NCBI GenBank assembly: GCA_046704445.1 | Contig: JBJKRW010000080.1 | Location: 1-8,415, forward strand | Length of the DNA: 8,415 nt | Reading direction: 5' to 3' | From: JBJKRW01 sp046704445 | GTDB taxonomy: Bacteria; Patescibacteriota; Microgenomatia; UBA1406; GWC2-37-13 | Part shown: piece by piece, positions 1 to 5,185 of the stretch | Position numbering within the stretch: the stretch's first letter is position 1 | How the letters are laid out: every line of letters begins with the position of its first letter | Notes under the pieces: model-generated | The model's input: only the letters and a program-made list of their open reading frames with translations | Database searches by the model: none | Told to the model about the DNA's origin: nothing | Position numbers and translations under genes: made by a program

Positions 1-7
1 TATTCAT
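1..7 (-). CDS. 5' end of a minus-strand gene running out of the window
   Basis: An ATG read on the minus strand at 7-5 is followed by AAT and then the window edge, so only Met-Asn can be seen. It is called as a gene start because the SD sequence AAAGGAGGTG (plus positions 12-21) sits 6 nt before the ATG. That is a near-complete match to the 16S rRNA tail complement and unlikely by chance at this spacing. The gene is divergent from the 394-aa gene starting at 144. The start codon lies directly at the foot of a two-part hairpin that contains the SD. The product cannot be judged. Confidence 0.72.
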
Positions 8-55
8 AGTGCACCTCCTTTCTCGAGTTACCAATTCTAACTCAAGTGGTGCACT
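8..55 (-). promoter_or_regulatory. Leader hairpin enclosing the SD, next to the start codon
   Basis: In the minus-strand RNA an 8-bp outer stem is formed by plus positions 48-55 with 8-15 (AGTGCACC against GGTGCACT, perfect). A 9-bp inner stem is formed by 38-46 with 22-30, with a 7-nt loop at 31-37. The only imperfection in the inner stem is a C·A mismatch if transcribed rightward, which becomes a G·U wobble when transcribed leftward, so the RNA sense is minus. The SD bases AAAGGA (16-21) form a one-sided bulge and the SD's GGTG is paired. This looks like a translation-control element for the leftward gene (thermosensor, autoregulatory protein site or small-ligand switch). It does not match any riboswitch class I can name. 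Confidence 0.6.
12..21 (-). promoter_or_regulatory. Strong Shine-Dalgarno site of the leftward gene
   Basis: Read on the minus strand this is AAAGGAGGTG, matching the canonical AAGGAGGTG anti-16S sequence without mismatch. GGAGG is 6 nt from the ATG at 7. The last four bases (GGTG) are part of the outer stem of the 8-55 hairpin, while AAAGGA would be an unpaired internal bulge. Confidence 0.8.
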
Positions 56-66
56 TCGTTTGCGAA

Positions 67-84
67 CTTAAGAAATCTTAAGAA
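67..84. repeat. CTTAAG palindrome and 10-bp-period direct repeat
   Basis: Positions 67-73 (CTTAAGA) and 76-82 (TCTTAAG) form a perfect inverted repeat around AA. The same bases also give a direct repeat CTTAAGAA at 67-74 and 77-84, exactly one helical turn apart. It lies between two divergent genes, upstream of both starts, which is where an operator would be expected. No good -10 box was found nearby on either strand, so the operator reading is inference. Confidence 0.45.
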
Positions 85-143
85 GAGCGCTTTCAGGAAG
101 AAATAGCCACAACCTGGAAACCGTTAATGCGGTCCGCTTCAGA

Positions 144-1328
144 ATGGTTGCCGCGGATGTGTTTCTCAAACAAGGAGAACTTAAAAAAAAAGCAAAGGGT
201 AATGTGAACGAAATCAAATACGCACTGAACACCGCTCAATTACTGTTGGGTCCGAGAGCCTATATCGGGGATTATGAAGAAGACGGATATATGCAGGATG
301 CGGAAATTTCGGTTGGGCGTCTGTCAATAATCAACAAAATACTTCCCGTCATTGATAGCGTAGCCAACAATACTCGGGCGACTCCGAGGCAACTATATAA
401 GGCTGCCCGTATGTTAATGCAGATGACGCAGGAAGTAGCGCCTGCCGATGACGCGTTTACCCAAAAGGTAATAGAAGACAATGTAATGCTGTTTGACAGA
501 GGAGACCTGATTAAGCGTATACTTAGAGCACACCAGGTCATTGTGCGTCATCCCAATGCACGGTCAGATACAAAAGATTCAAGCCTCATTAACGTGTTTT
601 ATAACATCATACCTTGGAAAGGTTTGGAACAAATCGACTCTTCGAAATATCATATTGCTGAAGCGGGGATTGATATCTGGGAAGCCGCGATGATGTCCGA
701 GAAATACGGACAGCTGACCCAAGCCAATCTATTGAAGTTTATATACGACAACAGAGACAGGCCGGGGATTATAGGAAAAAGTTTATCACACAACGATAAA
801 GTTTTTCTCAGCAGACCGGTACTTGAAGCGGTACGCACGGTCGCCGAGAGAGCTCCTGTACATGCGCTTGACCGGGATTTGCTTGAAACAATAGTTGCTC
901 CGATCAAATATAAAAAATTTCCTACAGAAAAGAAGGATGTATTTCTGGGTATAACTCTTTCTGCGGTGGAAACATTTTGCGATCGTTTTCAAAATTTACC
1001 CGGCCAAAGTATACCAACAATAAGAGATTTGCTGCTCGAGTTATTTGATTTTGAACCCGGCGAAGAAGCAAAAGCGCATTATCTCGGAGGTCCAGAATCA
1101 GAACGAACCGAAAGAGGGATTTTTGCGGATGTTATTCTGACACGAAGTCGTGGCGATAATTCAAGATTTATTTACGGCAATGTAATGGAGGAAGTATTGA
1201 CAAAATTATATCGATTCGTAGAAAAGACGGAAGACAGTAGAACCGCCCAATATCGCGTAGGACCCATTATGAGGAAATGGAACGTATATCTTCATGAACA
1301 ATTGCGTTTAGCTTCCCAATCCCCGTAA
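144..1328 (+). CDS. Unrecognised 394-aa soluble protein
   Basis: I do not recognise a family. The predicted protein has no signal peptide and no hydrophobic run long enough for a membrane span. It reads as mostly alpha-helical, with a basic N-terminus (ELKKKAKG around residues 12-19, encoded across an A9 run at 183-191) and acidic stretches (YEEDG near 45, FEPGEEAK near 300). No catalytic motif stands out. The start is uncertain: the ATG at 144 has neither an SD nor a close -10 box, the frame stays open upstream to 72 without ATG, GTG or TTG, and a CTG at 114 lies behind a weak AGGAAG (95-100). The 3' end overlaps the opposing metallopeptidase gene by 21 bp. It is divergent from the gene leaving the window on the left. 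Coding status is supported by length and protein-like composition; function is unknown. Confidence 0.82.
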   Translation: MVAADVFLKQGELKKKAKGNVNEIKYALNTAQLLLGPRAYIGDYEEDGYMQDAEISVGRLSIINKILPVIDSVANNTRATPRQLYKAARMLMQMTQEVAPADDAFTQKVIEDNVMLFDRGDLIKRILRAHQVIVRHPNARSDTKDSSLINVFYNIIPWKGLEQIDSSKYHIAEAGIDIWEAAMMSEKYGQLTQANLLKFIYDNRDRPGIIGKSLSHNDKVFLSRPVLEAVRTVAERAPVHALDRDLLETIVAPIKYKKFPTEKKDVFLGITLSAVETFCDRFQNLPGQSIPTIRDLLLELFDFEPGEEAKAHYLGGPESERTERGIFADVILTRSRGDNSRFIYGNVMEEVLTKLYRFVEKTEDSRTAQYRVGPIMRKWNVYLHEQLRLASQSP

Positions 1329-1679
1329 TATTTTTTCCACCTCCCTGTCGTTGATTCTGTGGTAACGTCCCCGGTGAGGAAGAAGCGCTCCCGAAAACGT
1401 CTTAGGAATATGCATGAGTTCATGTACGAGAGTTTTTATTTTTTCACGTTCGGATAGTTTATCAAAATGACGACTATTGACCTCGATTATGTAATGCGGA
1501 TCTATGCCGGCAACCTCCTTGAAAAGCCGGGACATGCCCCATATCCGGGCATATGCGCGTGTTTTCGCGTCGAAACTCCTGATGCAATGGATATGTTTTA
1601 TGTTGATATAATCCATTTTCAATCCGCGTACCAGCTCTTTAACTGTTTTTTGTATTTCCGGCGCAAGGGAGTATTGCAT
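1308..1679 (-). CDS. Small putative zinc metallopeptidase (HELMH motif)
   Basis: The protein is 123 aa from the ATG at 1679. The zinc-binding HExxH motif is seen as HELMH at residues 86-90, followed by IPKTFSG and histidines at 102 and 107. The stretch from HELMH through FSG to the next His matches the predicted-metallopeptidase family I know as COG4900-like / phage-type metallopeptidase domain, usually small stand-alone cytoplasmic proteins of unknown substrate. There is no signal peptide or membrane span. The TTG at 1685 would extend the frame by two codons, but it lies between the -10 box and the expected transcription start, so ATG 1679 is preferred and the mRNA is probably leaderless. 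The last 21 bp overlap the 3' end of the convergent 394-aa gene. The promoter lies at and just beyond the 3' end of the upstream phosphoribosyltransferase gene, allowing expression independent of the purine operon. Third zinc ligand and target are not known. Confidence 0.8.
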   Translation of the reverse strand: MQYSLAPEIQKTVKELVRGLKMDYINIKHIHCIRSFDAKTRAYARIWGMSRLFKEVAGIDPHYIIEVNSRHFDKLSEREKIKTLVHELMHIPKTFSGALLPHRGRYHRINDREVEKILRGLGS

Positions 1680-1687
1680 AGTCAACG

Positions 1688-1716
1688 AGTATAATAATTC
1701 AGTTAAAGAATATCAA
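1688..1716 (-). promoter_or_regulatory. Promoter of the metallopeptidase gene, leaderless start
   Basis: On the minus strand the -35 is TTGATA (1716-1711), the spacer is 17 bp and the -10 is TATACT (1693-1688); each box has 5 of 6 consensus bases. The predicted start of transcription is about 1681, one or two bases from the ATG at 1679, and no SD is present. The -35 lies inside the last codons of the phosphoribosyltransferase gene. Confidence 0.7.
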
Positions 1717-2239
1717 ATTCCCATTTTTTAAATCCTATTTTTTTCATTTTTGCAAGCACCTTGTTTCTATTCCTTAAGAGTTTCAGTAATGATTCATAAG
1801 TTTCCCGTATTTCATAGGGAAAAACAATCCATGCATCAAGTTTTTTGAGCCAGAAGTCGGGGAGGGGATCGGTATGTGTTTTGACGTATGGCGCAAAAGT
1901 CAGGACGCGGCAGCGTTCAAAGCGGTTGAAAAATTTTTTTGCGCGGGTAAAAGTCCTCCCGGAGTCTCCGATTTCGTCTACCAAAAGTACGGTGTGATTA
2001 TCAAAAAGACGGTTCGGTTCCTCAACGATTTTGAGGCTTTTGTTTTGCTTGAGATCCTGGTAAGACACGATGGTAATGTGGGATACGGGAAGGGCCAGCA
2101 TATCGGATAAAATACGTGCGACTATAAGTCCGCCCCTGGAAATTGCCACAATTATGTCGATATGAGTGTCTTTCAGTTTTTTTGCAAGAAAAAGAGTGTC
2201 TTTTTCATATTGTTCCCAGGCTATTTTTATAAATTTCAT
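1703..2239 (-). CDS. Purine phosphoribosyltransferase (COG2236-like)
   Basis: This 178-aa cytoplasmic enzyme would join a free purine base (hypoxanthine, xanthine or guanine) to PRPP to give the nucleoside monophosphate. The PRPP-binding loop is clear at residues 84-97: VLLVDEIGDSGRTF, the family's hydrophobic strand, two acidic residues and G-[DS]-[ST]-G-x-T. An early SRGG (34-37) supplies the PPi-binding loop, and a late DAWIVFPYE (135-143) resembles the base-binding end of the archaeal/bacterial COG2236 hypoxanthine/xanthine branch. The C-terminal tail after residue 143 is basic and helical. Its ATG overlaps the TGA of the upstream phosphorylase gene (ATGA at 2239-2236), indicating translational coupling and shared function in salvage. 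Exact base specificity cannot be read from the sequence. The 3' end carries the promoter -35 of the next gene. Confidence 0.88.
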   Translation of the reverse strand: MKFIKIAWEQYEKDTLFLAKKLKDTHIDIIVAISRGGLIVARILSDMLALPVSHITIVSYQDLKQNKSLKIVEEPNRLFDNHTVLLVDEIGDSGRTFTRAKKFFNRFERCRVLTFAPYVKTHTDPLPDFWLKKLDAWIVFPYEIRETYESLLKLLRNRNKVLAKMKKIGFKKWEFDIL

Positions 2240-2958
2240 AAGACTTTGATGAGGCGGTCAAGCAACAGGAACAATATATCTTCTTTGTGCTCCGCTGCCT
2301 TTAACACTTCCTGATGGCTGTGTTTGACAAATGCAAGATTTGTTGTAATGGAAAGCCCCAGAACATCCATTTGCAGATGTTTTGCCATAATTAACTCGGG
2401 AACCGTACTTGATCCGACGATATCGGCACCCAACTGACGAAGCGCCAACTTGTCCGCAAAGGATTCATAATGCGGTCCTCTGACAAATGCATAGACTCCT
2501 TTTTGATAGTCGAGACCGGTTTTATGCGCGCATATTTCCGTTTGTTCAACCATATGTTTAGCATACGGTTCCGACATATCCTGGAAATGCGATCCGACAA
2601 GCGGGCTTGGACAGAACAGCGTCAATACGTCGGAATGAATCACAAGGTCGCCGACTTTGAACTTGGGATTCAACGCCCCTGCCGCGGACGTGAGAATGAG
2701 TTTGCTAATTCCCTGCTCGTGAAGATATGTTACGGTTTTTGCCGCTTCTTCCGGAGAATAGCCTTCATACAAGTGGAATCTGCCGGATAATAATATTACG
2801 CGTTTTCCGTGAAGAGTTCCGCTTAAGATTTTTCCTTCATGACCAAGCGCGGTTGGCGTATGTCCGAAAACAGTACTGAAATCTTGTATTTTTTTCGCTT
2901 TAAAATGGTGTGAGATTTTTCCCCATCCGGATCCGAGGATAATACCGACAGAAGACAT
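2236..2958 (-). CDS. Purine nucleoside phosphorylase (PNP/MTAP, trimeric family)
   Basis: The 240-aa enzyme would cleave purine nucleosides with phosphate to free base and ribose-1-phosphate. Visible family landmarks in order: GIILGSGWG at 5-13 (phosphate loop, Ser10), GRFHLYEG at 59-66, TSAAGALN at 90-97, GPHYES at 161-166 with the base-contacting Tyr-Glu pair (Y164, E165), VGSSTVPE at 181-188, and SITTN at 203-207 with the conserved Asn207. The length is somewhat short of the usual ~265-290 aa, with a compact N-terminus that starts directly at the phosphate loop. One oddity is Ser183 where the family almost always has Met (VGMSTVPE), the residue that contacts the ribose. It is the first gene of a two-gene operon with the phosphoribosyltransferase, together forming a nucleoside-to-nucleotide salvage route. 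A TATAAT box ends 5 nt before the ATG, so the mRNA is likely leaderless. Confidence 0.93.
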   Translation of the reverse strand: MSSVGIILGSGWGKISHHFKAKKIQDFSTVFGHTPTALGHEGKILSGTLHGKRVILLSGRFHLYEGYSPEEAAKTVTYLHEQGISKLILTSAAGALNPKFKVGDLVIHSDVLTLFCPSPLVGSHFQDMSEPYAKHMVEQTEICAHKTGLDYQKGVYAFVRGPHYESFADKLALRQLGADIVGSSTVPELIMAKHLQMDVLGLSITTNLAFVKHSHQEVLKAAEHKEDILFLLLDRLIKVL

Positions 2959-2963
2959 AATGT

Positions 2964-2991
2964 ATTATATACAATCGATTCCGTAACACAA
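2964..2991 (-). promoter_or_regulatory. Promoter of the purine salvage operon
   Basis: A perfect -10 TATAAT (minus strand, 2969-2964) is preceded by a 16-bp spacer and a weak -35, TTGTGT (2991-2986). Transcription should start at or within a base or two of the ATG at 2958, and no SD is seen. The -35 sits inside an inverted repeat (2978-2997) that could bind a regulator. Confidence 0.65.
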
Positions 2992-3004
2992 CGGAATATT
3001 TCCG
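2978..3004. repeat. Nested TTCCG inverted repeats over the salvage-operon -35
   Basis: ATTCCGT (2978-2984) and ACGGAAT (2991-2997) are a perfect 7-bp inverted repeat with a 6-bp gap. CGGAA (2992-2996) pairs again with TTCCG (3000-3004) across TAT. The three half-sites cover and flank the -35 box. There is no T-run after either hairpin in the leftward direction, so an operator is a better reading than a terminator for the upstream 84-aa gene. It could also be an RNA hairpin at the 3' end of that gene. Confidence 0.45.
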
Positions 3005-3032
3005 ATAAACAGCTTCAGTCATGCAGGATAAT

Positions 3033-3287
3033 TTATTCGGCCACTCTATAAATTTTGCAGTGCTCGTGAACCGGCTGATCTACTTTCATGCCGATTTCAT
3101 CACCCTGTTTTGCTTCCCGGATCTGCGTATGTTCGACCTGCATTGAAGTGACTTCTTGGCTAAATTCCGAATCATGGCCGACAAATTTGAGAGTATCTCC
3201 GACCTTGACCGGGTCGTCAAGCTTGACAACGGCAACTCCGAGACGGTTATAGTAATGGGTTACGATGCCGACTGGTTGATCTGCCAT
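3033..3287 (-). CDS. EF-Tu domain-2-like beta-barrel protein, 84 aa
   Basis: This small protein matches the stand-alone 'translation elongation factor-like' family: a single beta-barrel resembling domain 2 of translational GTPases, without any GTPase domain. Recognisable parts are VGIVTHYYNRLGVAVVKL (6-23), the turn KVGDTLKF (28-35), SMQVEHTQI (48-56) and the late KQGDEIGMKV (60-69), the strand-turn pattern of domain 2. Its cellular role is not established; related proteins are frequent in archaea and CPR bacteria. The ATG at 3287 is preferred over an upstream TTG (3326) because AAAGGGGGTG (3303-3294) lies just before it, whereas the TTG falls within the leader hairpin. It has its own promoter (3347-3376) and a leader of about 50 nt. 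It is divergent from the DUF2207 gene. Confidence 0.85.
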   Translation of the reverse strand: MADQPVGIVTHYYNRLGVAVVKLDDPVKVGDTLKFVGHDSEFSQEVTSMQVEHTQIREAKQGDEIGMKVDQPVHEHCKIYRVAE

Positions 3288-3293
3288 AGGCTT

Positions 3294-3303
3294 CACCCCC
3301 TTT
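3294..3303 (-). promoter_or_regulatory. Shine-Dalgarno deciding the start of the 84-aa gene
   Basis: Read leftward it is AAAGGGGGTG, one base off the canonical AAAGGAGGTG, ending 6 nt before the ATG at 3287. It excludes the TTG 13 codons upstream as the main start. Confidence 0.75.
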
Positions 3304-3311
3304 AGTCGATC

Positions 3312-3329
3312 GAATTGATAGGTCAATTC
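3312..3329 (-). promoter_or_regulatory. Leader hairpin of the 84-aa gene
   Basis: GAATTGA (3312-3318) and TCAATTC (3323-3329) form a perfect 7-bp inverted repeat with a 4-nt loop inside the predicted 5' leader, 8 nt before the SD in the leftward direction. It may be a stability hairpin or a regulator site; it leaves the SD itself unpaired. Confidence 0.4.
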
Positions 3330-3346
3330 TTCCGGTTCTCATGCTA

Positions 3347-3376
3347 AGTATATATTGTTTGTCGGAAAAATTGCAA
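3347..3376 (-). promoter_or_regulatory. Promoter of the 84-aa EF-like gene
   Basis: The -10 is TATACT (3352-3347), the spacer 18 bp, and the -35 TTGCAA (3376-3371). Transcription is expected near 3340, giving a leader of about 53 nt, unlike the neighbouring leaderless genes. The -35 hexamer is self-complementary and is also the -35 of the divergent promoter. Confidence 0.6.
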
Positions 3377-3383
3377 TTGCAAT
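3370..3383. repeat. 14-bp perfect palindrome shared by divergent promoters
   Basis: ATTGCAATTGCAAT reads identically on both strands. It contains the TTGCAA hexamer (3371-3376) that serves as -35 for both the leftward 84-aa gene and the rightward DUF2207 gene. A dimeric regulator bound here would control both; alternatively the symmetry simply reflects a shared -35. Confidence 0.6.
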
Positions 3384-3399
3384 CGACATGGGTTATGAT
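3371..3399 (+). promoter_or_regulatory. Promoter of the DUF2207 gene, leaderless start
   Basis: The -35 is TTGCAA (3371-3376), the spacer 17 bp and the -10 TATGAT (3394-3399, 5 of 6 consensus). Transcription is expected around 3406, about 3 nt before the ATG at 3409. No SD is visible. Confidence 0.6.
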
Positions 3400-3408
3400 T
3401 GATGAAGT

Positions 3409-3666
3409 ATGAAAAAAATGTTCTTTTTTCTGGCGTTTCTTTTGGCATTTCCCGGTTTTGTTTTTGCACAGAATGTCCAGTACTCCATTGATATAAACGG
3501 AAAAAACTATACCAATACAACTACGCCTTCGGTGGCCTCCACGGGCTCAGAACACATACAGAACTTTGATGCGCAGATACAGATACATAAGGACGGTACG
3601 ATAACGGACAAGGAAACAATACTCTATGATTTCGGATCACAGCAAAAACACGGGAATTACAGATAA
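3409..3666 (+). CDS. N-terminal part of the interrupted DUF2207 protein
   Basis: If the TAA is a real stop, this 85-aa product is all that would be made from the leaderless start. It has a Sec signal peptide (basic MKK, hydrophobic 4-19, cleavage expected after VFA at residue 20) and the first strands of the extracytoplasmic DUF2207 domain, ending at HGNYR. It would be an exported fragment without a membrane anchor, unlikely to be functional alone. Confidence 0.6.
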   Translation: MKKMFFFLAFLLAFPGFVFAQNVQYSIDINGKNYTNTTTPSVASTGSEHIQNFDAQIQIHKDGTITDKETILYDFGSQQKHGNYR

Positions 3667-3708
3667 TTTCCGTACATTACGACTAATGCGGACAACAAGA
3701 AGTATAAA

Positions 3709-5157
3709 ATGGATATCCGGGTGCTTTCCGTTACCGACGGGTCAGGAAATTCATATCAATTTCAACGTTCAAACAGCGGAGACAATGTCATGTTGAAAAT
3801 AGGGGATCCAAACCGTACGATAACAGGCGTACATGAATATGTCATTACCTATACGGCGGGAGGAGCGTTAACGTATTTTCAGGATCATGATGAACTTTAT
3901 TGGAATGTCACCGGAAACGAATGGACCGTCGATATTGCAAAGGCGAGTGCGTCTGTTTCGTTTCCGGACAGATTGACCGACAATCAGGTCAAGGTTGCGT
4001 GCTATTCCGGACCCAAGGGAAGCACGGAACAGTCATGCAGCTCTCAATTTGGCGGAAATACCGCAGAGTTCCGGACACAATCTTCCTTGCCTGTTCAATC
4101 CGGACTTACCGTAGCCGTAAGCTTTCCCAAAGGTTTGACTGCGGTTCTTGAGCCGACATTGGTCGTATCTTTTTTCGATACGATTATCGGCAAGATCGTG
4201 ATTTTTGGCATGATATTGATCATGCTTTTCTGGTATCTGATCTATCCCGTAAAAATCATAGTAGCCTGGTTTACGCACGGACGTGATCCAAAAGGCACGG
4301 TTGGTGTCACGCGCGCATGGTTTGATCCTCCAAAGCTTCCCGGCGGAAGATCATTGACTCCTGCGGAAGTGGGAACATTGGGAGATGAAACTGCTGACAT
4401 GAAGGATATTTCCGCGACAATCGTTGATCTTGCCAGACGCGGATACATGCGGATCGAAGAACGGAAAAAATCCGATTTCTATTTTGTAAAAACCGCACAA
4501 AACAAATCAACCGATTCGCTTTTGCCGTTCGAAAAAAATCTTCTTGACGGGATATTCGGAAATTCGAACTCGATACGGCTTAAAGATGAAGAATTATATG
4601 ATACGGTTAACGGCGTGAAGAATGATCTTTATACCCAGGTGGTAAGTGATAAGCTGTTTCCCAAAAATCCCCAGAGCATAAGGATTTTCTATTCTGTGAT
4701 CGCGATCCTGGCGTTGGTAACCGGCAATTTGTTCTTGGCCGCGGTTGCCTTTTTGTTCGGGCGCAACATGCCCCGTAAAACAATGGACGGGGTGAATGCA
4801 TTCAATACCGCCAAGTCGCTGAAAAATTTCTTAAGTTCACAGGAAAGACAGTTGACATTTCAGGCGGATAAACAGATGATGTTTGAGAAACTGCTGCCGT
4901 ATGCCATTGCCTTTGGCGTGGAAAAAATCTGGGCAAAACGTTTTTCGTCAATAAATCTTCAGGAGCCGGATTGGTATAAGGGATACGGATATTCTACATT
5001 CAACAGCGTGGTGTTCGCAAACAGCATGAATTCCTCATTATCCAGCTTTAGATCTTCTTCGTCTCCTCCAAGGTCCTCTTCGGGTTTCTCGTCCGGGTTC
5101 TCGGGAGGGGGATTTTCCGGCGGTGGAGGTGGCGGAGGCGGAGGAGGGAGTTGGTAA
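3709..5157 (+). CDS. C-terminal part of the interrupted DUF2207 protein
   Basis: The frame after the stop remains open from 3667, and the first usable ATG is at 3709 (482 aa). It holds the remaining extracytoplasmic domain (1-155), a membrane span at about 158-180, the conserved HGRDPKG (190-196) and DLARRGYMRIEE (240-251) cytoplasmic segments, hydrophobic segments at about 328-350 followed by RNMPRKT, the family's LPYAIAFGVEKIWAKRF (396-412), a Ser-rich run and a terminal polyglycine tail ending SW. Only a weak AAGAAG lies before the ATG and there is no signal peptide, so independent translation would leave the outer domain on the wrong side. The intact reading frame argues that the interruption is recent or artefactual. 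Confidence 0.7.
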   Translation: MDIRVLSVTDGSGNSYQFQRSNSGDNVMLKIGDPNRTITGVHEYVITYTAGGALTYFQDHDELYWNVTGNEWTVDIAKASASVSFPDRLTDNQVKVACYSGPKGSTEQSCSSQFGGNTAEFRTQSSLPVQSGLTVAVSFPKGLTAVLEPTLVVSFFDTIIGKIVIFGMILIMLFWYLIYPVKIIVAWFTHGRDPKGTVGVTRAWFDPPKLPGGRSLTPAEVGTLGDETADMKDISATIVDLARRGYMRIEERKKSDFYFVKTAQNKSTDSLLPFEKNLLDGIFGNSNSIRLKDEELYDTVNGVKNDLYTQVVSDKLFPKNPQSIRIFYSVIAILALVTGNLFLAAVAFLFGRNMPRKTMDGVNAFNTAKSLKNFLSSQERQLTFQADKQMMFEKLLPYAIAFGVEKIWAKRFSSINLQEPDWYKGYGYSTFNSVVFANSMNSSLSSFRSSSSPPRSSSGFSSGFSGGGFSGGGGGGGGGGSW

Positions 5158-5180
5158 AAACGACCCGCATATGCTATTAT
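5151..5180 (+). promoter_or_regulatory. Extended -10 promoter of the 247-aa gene
   Basis: TTGGTA (5151-5156, overlapping the DUF2207 stop codon), an 18-bp spacer and an extended -10, TGCTATTAT (5172-5180). The -10 box ends 5 nt before the ATG at 5186, placing the transcription start at or beside the initiation codon; no SD is present. Confidence 0.6.
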
Positions 5181-5185
5181 AGGCC

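Larger units (their letters stand above)
3409..5157 (+). pseudogene. DUF2207 membrane protein gene with one in-frame TAA
   Basis: Ignoring one TAA at 3664-3666 gives a continuous 582-aa frame with every landmark of the DUF2207 family (function unknown). These are a Sec signal peptide (residues 1-20), an extracytoplasmic beta-rich domain, a membrane span at about 260-280, the cytoplasmic HGRDPKG and Pro-Gly-Gly-Arg segments followed by a winged-helix-like DLARRGYMRIEE region, a second hydrophobic pair of segments at about 428-450, and a Gly-rich tail ending GGGGSW. The TAA is codon 86, inside the family's highly conserved HG-x-YR-x-[IF]P motif (HGNYR, stop, FPY). Nothing else is broken and there is no frameshift. 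Options are a recent nonsense mutation, a sequencing or assembly error, or readthrough. Type 'pseudogene' describes the broken frame, not proven loss of function. The gene has an intact-looking promoter. Confidence 0.75.

Noticed and set aside
1680..1685. TTG start for the metallopeptidase
   Set aside because: It lies between the -10 box and the predicted transcription start, so it would not be on the mRNA.
3288..3326. TTG start 13 codons upstream for the EF-like protein
   Set aside because: The codon falls in the leader hairpin and the strong SD directly precedes ATG 3287, where family similarity begins.
3664..3666. Genome-wide reassignment of TAA to a sense codon
   Set aside because: TAA ends this same gene at 5157 and the genes ending at 1328, 1308, 3033 and 7218 at sensible protein ends.
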